Source: Antedon bifida (Eukaryota; Echinodermata; Crinoidea; Comatulida; Antedonidae). Taken from it: a DNA stretch of 64,000 nt. The stretch is taken from the NCBI GenBank assembly GCA_963402885.1, contig OY727094.1, forward strand, positions 33,110,501 to 33,174,500. The letters run 5' to 3'. Below, in pieces: positions 1-10,000 of the stretch (the stretch's first letter is position 1; each line of letters starts with the position of its first letter). The notes beneath the pieces are model-generated. The model was not told where the DNA came from, ran no database searches, and worked only from the letters and a program-made list of their open reading frames with translations. The position numbers were made by a program, and so were the translations under genes.

Positions 1-977
1 TGGTCAGTAATGTCACAATACAGTAATCCCGAAAAAATATTTTCATGAAAATTGTTAGAGTAGATATGGTCAATTAACGTAGCAGATGTACGGGTGAGAC
101 GGGTGGGTCTGTCTATTATGGGAAATAAATTAGCTGAATATATACAATTTAAAAAATCTGATGTTAGTGAATGGGAACTGAATTTAAGCAAATCAATATT
201 AAAATCTCCACAAGCATAAAAACTTTTTTTTTCTGTGTTGATTACTTCAAATAATAGTGATATGTTTTCATTAAAAGTTTTTATGGATTTTTCTGGTGGT
301 CGGTATATTAGTGAGAAAATATAATTTTTTGGTTTTAATTCTATTTCAATACAGATATTTTCAGCTTCATTATTAATTAAAGAACTCAAATCATCTCTCA
401 TTCTAAAATTAATATCATCCATAATATAGAGACAGACGCCACCACCTTTCTTATCTACTCTATCACAATGAATTAATGTATAACCAGGAATGTTATATAA
501 AGTATGTACAGTATTTGAACTAAACCAGGTCTCAGTGAAACATAATATATTAAATTTGTGATTAAGAGTTTCAAGATATTCAGTTATTTCAGTAAAGTTT
601 TTTACCAGGCTACGTGAATTAAAATGAATAAAACTAAAATTGTTATTAATATTTTCAATGGAACTATTAAAGTTATCGCTGAGATGATATCTACATGTAG
701 AAGGAATGGATGTATTTACGTCAAAAGGGTTAATACTTAATGCATTTAGATGGTCAAAATCAACAAATTGGTTTACGTGAAATTGTTTTATTTCATGTAA
801 AAACTCATCATCATTGAGTATATGATTAAACGGAAGTAAAGAAATATTACATGACGTACAGTACCATTCTGGATCTATGGAAGAACATTGGGCATGTGCG
901 TACCCATTACATAATGCACATCTGTTTAGATTAATATCGCCACTCATGAGGGCGTTTCTACATACAATACAAATCAT
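1..977 (-). CDS. LINE ORF, 5' part: PHD-like finger plus APE-type endonuclease (runs off left edge)
   Basis: Read on the minus strand, an open frame starts at the ATG at 977 and stays open to base 1 (about 325 residues). The first ~45 residues hold a zinc-finger pattern, C-x2-C, C-x2-C, H-x3-C, then WYCTSC, typical of PHD fingers found in CR1-type LINE proteins. After ~100 residues an apurinic-endonuclease-like domain begins, with FIHFNSRSL, CFTETWF, the KKGGGVCLY strand, LIYRPP, the catalytic GDFNIDLL and RPTRLTRTSATLIDHIYSN. These are the conserved blocks of the CR1/L2/Jockey-group endonuclease that nicks target DNA before reverse transcription. The reverse transcriptase would lie left of the window. 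No stop is seen, so this copy may be young. Family is inferred from motif order; the exact clade is unsure. Confidence 0.85.
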   Translation of the reverse strand, partial: MICIVCRNALMSGDINLNRCALCNGYAHAQCSSIDPEWYCTSCNISLLPFNHILNDDEFLHEIKQFHVNQFVDFDHLNALSINPFDVNTSIPSTCRYHLSDNFNSSIENINNNFSFIHFNSRSLVKNFTEITEYLETLNHKFNILCFTETWFSSNTVHTLYNIPGYTLIHCDRVDKKGGGVCLYIMDDINFRMRDDLSSLINNEAENICIEIELKPKNYIFSLIYRPPEKSIKTFNENISLLFEVINTEKKSFYACGDFNIDLLKFSSHSLTSDFLNCIYSANLFPIIDRPTRLTRTSATLIDHIYSNNFHENIFSGLLYCDITD

Positions 978-1238
978 ATTAATAAGCAATTGTTTTTAGA
1001 AAATATAGTGTTTGTTTTGTCTCAAGGGACATAATATATTCATAAAAGTATATTGCCATGCACAACAAGTAATAAATACATATACATATATAATAAAAAT
1101 AAACGACGAAAATAGAAAAAAATGGTAATATGCCTTTAATATGTAAATTAAAATATTCCAAACTTCTAATGGAGTAAATTTTTTAAAAGTGTTGCATTTG
1201 TAATCTGCAAGGAAAAGTTAACAAAAAACAATGGTATC
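1..1238 (-). mobile_element. 5'-complete LINE (CR1/L2-like), inserted at the edge of minisatellite array 1
   Basis: The element contains the PHD-endonuclease frame and about 260 bp of AT-rich leader (978-1238). Just right of 1238 the 52-bp minisatellite starts mid-unit. In the other three cassettes this position is preceded by HELLS 3' sequence, so the LINE, or a breakpoint at its 5' end, has replaced or displaced that flank here. The LINE reads leftward, so its 3' end and any target duplication lie outside the window. Confidence 0.7.
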
Positions 1239-1776
1239 AGAGTTATTACAAGTCAGCACAGTGTTCAGGTTTAAACTATTGTTAACACCAAGTGTTATTA
1301 CAAGTCAGCACATTGTTCAGGTTTAAACTATTGTTAACACCAAGTGTTATTACAAGTCAGCACAGTGTTCAGGTTTAAACTATTGTTAACACCAAGTGTT
1401 ATTACAAGTCAGCACAGTGTTCAGGTTTAAACTATTGTTAACACCAAGTGTTATTACAAGTCAGCACAGTGTTCAGGTTTAAACTATTGTTAACACCAAG
1501 TGTTATTACAAGTCAGCACAGTGTTCAGGTTTAAACTATTGTTAACACCAAGTGTTATTACAAGTCAGCACAGTGTTCAGGTTTAAACTATTGTTAACAC
1601 CAAGTGTTATTACAAGTCATCACAGTGTTCAGGTTTAAACTATTGTTAACACCAAGTGTTATTACAAGTCAGCACAGTGTTCAGGTTTAAACTATTGTTA
1701 ACACCAAGTGTTATTACAAGTCAGCACAGTGTTCAGGTTTAAACTATTTTTAACACCAAGTGTTATTACTCTTACA
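1239..1776. repeat. 52-bp minisatellite, array 1 (~10 copies)
   Basis: A tandem repeat of period 52 bp, each unit containing the palindrome GTTTAAAC and the pair TTGTTAACACC / AAGTGTTATTACAAGTC. The GTTTAAAC boxes recur at 1321, 1373, 1425 and so on. Units differ by only one or two bases. The array sits where the HELLS 3' region ends in the other cassettes and is followed by the shared sequence beginning TTATTACTCTTACAACATAAAG. Confidence 0.95.
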
Positions 1777-2421
1777 ACATAAAGAAAATCAAAGACTGTA
1801 CACAAATATATCTGAACATTAAGTAGAACTTTTAATAATTCCAATCTATATATTTTCACCCTTAAATTTATTTTATACATAATTATATTTCACTATTTCT
1901 ACATCATAACATAAAAAATAAGTCTACATCAAAAAATATATTTAAAAACATGAACATGAAACTAATCATTGATATCAAACTATATTATATAATGTCTTCA
2001 TTGTTTGATTTTTGTCATTTTTAGTTTTACAAATTCTACTACAACTTTGTTCTGTTGTTGTTACTGTGCCAAAGACATCTCATAATGTGTTTATTTGTTA
2101 ATTTAATTTCTAATTACGTTTTCATTTAATAAAACTGCTTTTGATAACTAATTACGTTTCATCATTATTTTCATGTTATGTTTTGTAGTTTCAAGTTGTA
2201 CCACTTTACTTTTAGTATTGGATGGTTAAAACCATCCAACCTAATTATAAAGAGTGAAATTACATTTACGATTTAATATTATTTTATCACATAATAATAT
2301 CACATAATTACTTTAAAACACGCACAACCAATTCTATACAATATATCAAGTAAAAAACATTGCATTATTATAAAAGAATCATTTTTATTAAATATGTCAG
2401 CACAGCTTATATAGATTTATA
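1777..2421. other. Cassette segment without a recognised gene
   Basis: AT-rich sequence nearly identical to 22754-23994 (less its insertion), 38982-39603 and 59383-60032. It holds a short self-complementary stretch (GGATGGTTAAAACCATCC) near 2220. No coding potential is seen. Confidence 0.6.
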
Positions 2422-2639
2422 ATGAATAAGAAACAAACATTCTTGTTTATCTGCATGCTACATAGTCCATGGGCTGGAGGGGGTTACCGTGCACCCCCCC
2501 CCCACAGTTAAACTTCTTTGGTATCATTTTCTTCCCACGGACATATAGAGTGAAAAAATCGATGTTAACAAGAAAAATATAGGGATGCATTGTATGTACT
2601 TGCGTCATTTGTAATGATCATCAGTGTTTTATCTTCAAA

Positions 2640-4571
2640 TATTTTTTGGGGTAGGGGGTAACATTTATCCTAATAACCCAAGAATCCAACATCTAATTAG
2701 TATTATCTTAGTAACATTGTGTAGCATACATCTTTTAAAATCTTTTAAAATTTAAATAAAATTAATCGGAAGATTATTACGGTCAGTAGAGGTCAAAAGG
2801 TCATTGACCTTTTGCAAAATGCAAATTTTTCCCAAAATATAGATAAATTTCAGTATCGTATATACAATTTTCAATATTTTTTATCTTAATTGTGTTTTAC
2901 TTGTGCTTACTGACATATTGAATAAGAAAATATATGTTAACAAGATAAAAATTGCAGTTAATTATATACAAATTGTTATTTTTTATTGTTAAAAATTGCA
3001 ATAAAAATACATTTTTTGGGGTAGGGGGTAACATTAATAGCAATAACCCAAGAATCAAACATCTAATTAGTATGATCTTGGTGTCGTTGTGTAGCATTCA
3101 TGTTTTTTAATCATATAAAATTTAAATAAAATTAATCGAAAAATTTTTAAGGTCAGTAGAGGTCAAAAGGTCACTGACCTTTTTCAAAATTGCAAATATT
3201 TGCCATAATGAGATACATTTCAATATCAAATCTCCAATTTTCAATATTTTTTATTTTAATTGTGTTTTACTTTTGTTTACTGACATATTGAATAACAAAA
3301 TATGTGTTAACATGAAAAAAATTGCACTGCATTAATACCATCGTCATGTCATTTTGTTGTTCTTTAAAATTACAATAAAAAGATATTTTTGGGGTAGGGG
3401 GTAACATTTATCCTGATAACCCAAGAATCCAACACCTAATTAGTATTATCTTGGTACCATTGTGTAGCATACATCTTTTAAAATCTTATAAAATTTAAAT
3501 AAAATTAATCGGACGATAAGTAGGGTCAGTAGGTCAAAAGGTCATTGACCTTTTACAAAAATGCACATTTTTGCCAAAATATAGATAAATTTCAACATAG
3601 TATCTACAATTTTCAATATGTTTTATCTTAATTGTGTTTTACTTGTGCTTACTGACATATTGAATAAGACATTATATGTTAACAAGATTAAAATTGCAGT
3701 TCATTATACATAAATTATCATTTTTTATTGTTAAAAATTGCAATAAAAATACATTTTTTGGGGTAGGGTGGAACATTAATAGCAATAACCCAAGAATCAA
3801 ACATCTAATTAGTATGATCTTGGTGTCGTTGTGTAGCATTCGTGTTTTTTAGTCGTATAGAATTTTAATAAAATTAATTGAACCATGTTTAAGGTCAGTA
3901 GAGGTCAAAAAGGTCACTGACCTTTTTCAAAATTGCAAATATTTGCCATAATGAGATACATTTCAATATCAAATCTCCAATTTTTTCAATACTTTTTATT
4001 TTAATTGTGTTTTACTTGAGTTTACTGACATTGAATAACAAAATGTGTGTTGACATGAAAAAAATTGCAGTGCAATAATACCATTGTCATGTAATTTTAT
4101 TATTCTTCAAAATTGCAATAAAAAGACATTTTTGGGGTAGGGGATAGCATTAATACCAATAACCCAAGAATCTAACATCTAATTAGTACGATCTTGGTAT
4201 TGATGTGTAGCATATATGTTTTTGTAATCATGTAGAATTTAAATGAAATTAATCGACTGATTACTAAGGTCAGTAGAGGTCAAAAGTTCACTGACCTTTT
4301 GCAAAAATGTAATTTTTTGGCAAAATGAGATGTATTTCAAAATCAGATCTCCAATTCATCGATATTTTTTTATTTGAATTGTCTTTTACTTGTGCTTACT
4401 AACATATTGAATAAGAAAATGTGTGTTAAGATAAAAAATTGCAGTACATTGTATACAAATTGTCAATTTTTAATTAAAAGACATTTTTGGGGTAGCGGGT
4501 AACATTTATAAGAAGAAGAATAACCCAAGAATCAAACATCTAATTTGTATGTTCTTGGTATCGTTGTGTAG
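2640..4571. repeat. ~370-bp tandem repeats in left arm of the fold-back element
   Basis: The box TTTTTGGGGTAGGGGGTAAC recurs near 2650, 3018, 3391, 3760, 4134 and 4489, a spacing of 355-374 bp. Alternate units look more alike (a two-unit higher-order pattern), for example in whether TTGTTTACTGACATATTG or TGTGCTTACTGACATATTG is present. The right arm carries the mirror image. Confidence 0.85.
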
Positions 4572-4620
4572 CATTTTGTTTAATTTTATTTATAATAATG
4601 CATAATTTTTATTTGAAATT

Positions 4621-6540
4621 CTACACAACGATACCAAGAACATACAAATTAGATGTTTGATACTTGGGTTATTCTTATAAATGTTACCCGTTACCCCAAA
4701 AATGTCTTTTTATTGCAATTTTTAACAATTAATAATTGACAATTTTTATACAATGTACTGCAATTTTTTATCTTAACACACAAGTAAAAGACAATTCAAA
4801 TAAAAAAATATCGAGAAATGGAGATCTGATTTTGAAATATATCTCATTTTGCCAAAAAATTACATTTTTGCAAAAGGTCAGTGACTTTTGACCTCTACTG
4901 ACCTTAGTAATCAGTCGATTAATTTCATTTAAATTCTGCATGATTACAAAAACATATATGCTACACATCAATACCAAGATCGTACTAATTAGATGTTAGA
5001 TTCTTGGGTTATTGGTATTAATGCTATCCCCTACCCCAAAAATGTCTTTTTATTGTAATTTTGAAGAACAACAAAATGACATGACGATGGTATTAATGCA
5101 GTGCAATTTTTTTCATGTTAACACATATTTTGTTATTCAATATGTCAGTAAACACAAGTAAAACACAATTAAAATAAAAAATATTGAAAATTGGAGATTT
5201 GATATTGAAATGTATCTCATTATGGCAAATATTTGCAATTTTGAAAAAGGTCAGTGACCTTTTTGACCTCTACTGACCTTAAACATGGTTCAATTAATTT
5301 TATTAAAATTCTATACGACTAAAAAACACGAATGCTACACAACGACACCAAGATCATACTAATTAGATGTTTGATTCTTGGGTTATTGCTATTAATGTTC
5401 CACCCTACCCCAAAAAATGTATTTTTATTGCAATTTTTAACAATAAAAAATGGTAATTTATGTATAATGAACTGCAATTTTAATCTTGTTAACATATAAT
5501 GTCTTATTCAATATGTCAGTAAGCACAAGTAAAACACAATTAAGATAAAACATATTGAAAATTGTAGATACTATGTTGAAATTTATCTATATTTTGGCAA
5601 AAATGTGCATTTTTGTAAAAGGTCAATGACCTTTTGACCTCTACTGACCCTACTAATCTTCCGATTAATTTTATTTAAATTTTAAAAGATTTTAAAAGAT
5701 GTATGCTACACAATGGTACCAAGATAATACTTATTAGGTGTTGGATTCTTGGGTTATTAGGATAAATGTTACCCCCTACCCCAAAAATGTCTTTTTATTG
5801 TAATTTTGAAGAATAACAAAATTACATGACAATGGTATTAATGCAGTGCAATTTTTTTCATGTTAACATATATTTTGTTATTCAATATGTCAGTAAACAC
5901 AAGTAAAACACAATTAAAATAAAAAATATTGAAAATTGGAGATTTGATATTGAAATGTATCTCATTATGGAAAATATTTGCAATTTTGCAAAAGGTCAGT
6001 GACCTTTTGACCTCTACTGACCTTAAAAATGGTTCGATTAATTTTATTCAAATTTTATATGATTAAAAAACATGAATGCTACACAACGACACCAAGATCA
6101 TACTAATTAGATGTTTGATTCTTGGGTTATTGCTATTATTGTTACCCCCTACCCCAAAAAATGTATTTTTATTGCAATTTTTAACAATAAAAAATAACAA
6201 TTTGTATATAATGAACTGCAATTTTTATCTTGTTAACATATATTTTCTTATTCAATATGTCAGTAAGCACAAGTAAAACACAATTAAGATAAAAAATATT
6301 GAAAATTGTATATACGATACTGAAATTTATCTATATTTTGGGAAAAATTTGCATTTTGCAAAAGGTCAATGACCTTTTGACCTCTACTGACCGTAATAAT
6401 CTTCCGATTAATTTTATTTAAATTTTAAAAGATTTTAAAAGATGTATGCTACACAATGTTACTAAGATAATACTAATTGGATGTTGGATTCTTGGGTTAT
6501 TAGGATAAATGTTACCCCCTACCCCAAAAAATATTTGAAG
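4621..6540. repeat. ~370-bp tandem repeats in right arm of the fold-back element
   Basis: This is the inverted counterpart of the left-arm repeats. The box GTTACCCCCTACCCCAAAAA recurs at the same spacing. Arm-to-arm differences are scattered single bases and small indels, so the two arms have begun to diverge or are partly kept alike by conversion. Confidence 0.85.
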
Positions 6541-7031
6541 ATAAAACACTGATGATCATTACAAATGACGCAAGTACATACAATGCATCCCTATATTTTT
6601 CTTGTTAACATCGATTTTTTCACTCTATATGTCCGTGGGAAGAAAATGATACCAAAGAAGTTTAACTGTGGGGGAGGGGGGGGGGGTGCACGGTAACCCC
6701 CTCCAGCCCATGGACTAACAGCTGTTAATAATTATTACTTCCGTTGCTAGTGTGCCGCGTGCGGAAGTACGCGCGCGCGCTCCGTCGATAAAGGTAAGTA
6801 TGTCCAAATAAAATGTTTAAAAACATTTTATGTTTTAGATTATCATATTGATTTATTCTACTATACGATTTATATATAAAAGGTCGTTTTTATTCGTTTT
6901 TATATTGTATAAAAATTTAATGTTAGAAATGCAATTATTTGCGATATTAAAAATTGACACCTGCTTGCTGCGAGATTTAAAAATGTGTTTGTTATATAGT
7001 AGAAGTAACATACGTTATCAGTGAAAACTAA

Positions 7032-10000
7032 CTAATGAATACATTTAATATTTCTTATTGAACACTTTTCAGACACGTGACGAATGTCGTCATCTGATAG
7101 ATTGCAATCATACATGTCAAGCCACACCAGCTTAGGACACATAATGAGAAATGAAGAAAATGTATTAACATCAATGTTGTGAAGGTTATTACCAGAGATA
7201 TCGAGACCACGTAATGCTAATTGAACTTGTTTGAGAGAACATTCTGATACAAAGTCATTAAATACATCACGTGATAGATTCCCAATCACAACAATGTCAC
7301 ATTTATCTTGAATGCCTAAAATGTGTGCAATAACTCTTCCCTTTCCCTCCCATGCCATCTTACTACAAAAGACACTGACACTATAACGATCACATTGCAT
7401 ACAATACAATTGCATAATTAGACGTATGAAATGCCCGTCACATTGTACATCTGGACTAATGTAATCAATAAACATTCTTATGGAGGTAGATATATCATCC
7501 AAATGATTATTTATTTCTACATCTTTGCTTGTCATGTAATTAATTAATTCATTAACCACAGCATCTTTATGTTCTTTTTTAACAAAGTTTAAATTTTCCG
7601 GCAGATAGCGATATGTTGACAAACGATTTGTAACCCAGTGCTTGAGGAAACCGCCAGCTTTATCACCAAGGAAACCAATTGCAAACTCTCTCGCTCTGTA
7701 TAAATGCTCACTCTCTCGTATCACCTCCCACTCATCATCATCCAATGGTGTAAGTAATGTTCGTACATCTGAGCACTCATTCTCCATACCTTCACTTTCA
7801 CATAATTTGCACAAGTAAAATCCCACCAATGACTCTACTATCAATTTGTGAGGAGGCATAAAAACGTTATCAAAATTCGATTTTAAAATCGGTGTGTCTT
7901 CGTAAACAAATCCAAGTTTCACGGACATATCAACCAAATCTGTATTCGTATGTTTATCATTCAAATCTTTCATGTTGATTGAAAGTTGATTTACTTTCAA
8001 GCTATCATACATACATTTTCCTAGCAATATCATAGCATTTACGTATTTTGCTGGTGTGTCTTCAAATTTAGAAAGCTTTGCGAATTGTTTTTGTTTGTTG
8101 AACTGATTTAAAATATTACGAAATATTTCTTTAAAGAGTTCAGCTTTATCTTTAGGAAGGCTTTGGCTGTCTTCCCATAGCAAACAGATTGAAAAAAGCA
8201 GCATTGGATTTTTGCACATTGAATATACGTCTTCATGCTTACGTTTTCGGCAATACCAATTGCCTATGAACATACCTAATTCCTTTCTAAGGGACTTTCC
8301 CAATTTTGGTTCTTCAAAATACTCAAAATGTTTGTCAATGTACTTTCCTATGCTCTCGTCATTAAATCCCTTAACCCTTACATGTACGTCACTCTCTTTT
8401 ACAAATTCATCTATGTTTTCTGATCGTGAAGTAAGTATCACGGTACTTTCTTCTAGGTTGTTCTTTTTGAACAGACTAATTACGCTTGGATTATTAAATC
8501 TCAATTCGTCTAACCCATCTAGTAGCAGTACAACTTTATTGTCATGTTTGTTTATGAATTTCTTAATTAACCGTGGATCATCTGGGAGATCTGTTTTTAA
8601 ATTAAAATCTTCCATATCCAGTTGCTTTACAATGAGATCGGAAATGTTATCATCTTTGTCTATATCCCGTACACTTAAGAGAAATACAATTTTACCTTCA
8701 AATGCTTTAATTGATTGAGTAGCCGTAGCCCAGTTGTATGATAAATGCCTTAATATGGTAGTTTTACCTATCCCACCCTCTCCATCTATAAGAGCTCTAC
8801 ATCCAGGTGTGGAACTGATTACATCTACCACTTCTGTTAATGTTGTTGGTTTGCAGTCTTTATTCTTTTTAGCTTCTTTACGTAGTTCCAAATCAGTGAA
8901 CATATGTGAAATGTCAACTATGTATCTACCACGCATTGTTGCTGGTGTAAATCTACTGGCCTGGCTACACAATTTCCTTTGTCTTTGAAGCAGATATTCT
9001 TCAATCTTGTCTTGATGCGAAGAAAAATGGCGAAAATAATATTTAGTAAAATAAATTTATTTTATTTAATAAGGACCTTGCAATTTCTAGTACTGTAATA
9101 AGTAGTGCTGGAGCCGCGCCGAAGTAGTAAACCAAGTAAATAATATAGAGGGCAACAAACACAATTTATTATCAATCAGAAAGAAAACTCGGTTAAACGA
9201 CTGGTGGTCGCCAGCAAATCGTAACAACCGTTTAAATGCAGAGCAATCCACCGCTTATGATTAAACCTCCAGCTGTCCATAGCAACTACATTAGCTATGA
9301 GGCAATTTTGTTACTCAAATAACTACAGTAGATGGTGTTTTTTTATGTTTTTATTTACTACATAAGCTGTTGATGTTTCAACATTAGTAGCTAGCTGGAG
9401 GTTTTTAAAGCTGATTTTTTACTGTTTACGACATTAGCGTTGTAACACGCATATATTCATTTTTTTGTAGGTGAAATAAAAAATGTGTTGTACAGTAGTA
9501 TAACAAATTAAAGATTTTTCAGGCATCTCAGTGTTCTTAATACGAAAGCAATAACAAATAACAGATATAATAGAAAATGCGTTCAAAGTGATAGTTTTTA
9601 CATTTCATTTAATAGGGAAGTTAAGTTAAAATTTTAAATAAATTTGCTTTATTCAGAAATATTGCACGCGTGTACGAATTAATTTAATTTAAAACCTTGC
9701 CATTTATCCTAAATTAAAATTAACTGGTTTGCAATATTAAATTTAATTGATTTTGCGTATTTTATTTAAATGAGTTAAATGATACACGACCCAGGGTTTT
9801 TTTTAATACCATGCATGTATGTTATTAAGTTAAAAGGCTATTTGTTACGTAAGATGTTTATGATTTATTTACATTTATTTATGATTATCCACAATGTCAT
9901 GCAAAATGGCATATATACAATTGTGCATTTATAGTCTTTTATTTCAAATTAATTATGATTAAATGAGCAAAATTAAAGTAAGACGATGTGATTTGATTAT

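Larger units (their letters stand above)
2463..6717. mobile_element. 4.25-kb fold-back (long inverted repeat) element with ACA target duplication
   Basis: The left arm (2463-4571, ~2109 bp) and right arm (4621-6717, ~2097 bp) are near-perfect reverse complements around a 49-bp spacer. Termini are TAGTCCATGGGCTGGAGG and its complement. The flanks are ACA (2460-2462) and ACA (6718-6720), and the empty site in other cassettes reads GCTACAGCTG, so this is a precise insertion with a 3-bp duplication. The arms consist of ~370-bp tandem units. No transposase is seen; it looks like a non-autonomous fold-back DNA transposon. The superfamily is unknown. Mutual-repeat ORFs inside are mirror images of each other and not genes. 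Confidence 0.9.
2422..6793 (+). pseudogene. Signal-peptide-like exon split by a palindromic insertion
   Basis: Compared with the intact copies at 23995-24108 and 39604-39717, the exon that begins ATGAATAAGAAACAAAC at 2422 is cut after base 2462 and resumes at 6721, with 4.25 kb of palindromic DNA between. The two halves sum to the same 114 bp (41 + 73) once the 3-bp target duplication is removed. The donor site GTAAGT still follows at 6794. The insertion falls inside the hydrophobic core of the encoded leader, so this copy cannot make the peptide unless the insert is removed. Confidence 0.6.

Noticed and set aside
1239-1776. 52-bp repeats considered as a CRISPR array
   Set aside because: Units abut directly with no unique spacers, and the context is eukaryotic intron-containing genes. 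It is a minisatellite.
2897-6276. Two nearly identical 66-residue ORFs on opposite strands (MLHNDTKIILIRCLILG...)
   Set aside because: They are mirror images produced by the two arms of the palindrome and lie in non-coding repeat units; no other coding signal.
8212-8988. Long plus-strand ORFs opposite the NACHT exons (also 25572-26294, 41174-41872)
   Set aside because: They are antisense shadows of the NACHT coding frame, low-complexity serine-rich, and repeated only because the sense exon is repeated.
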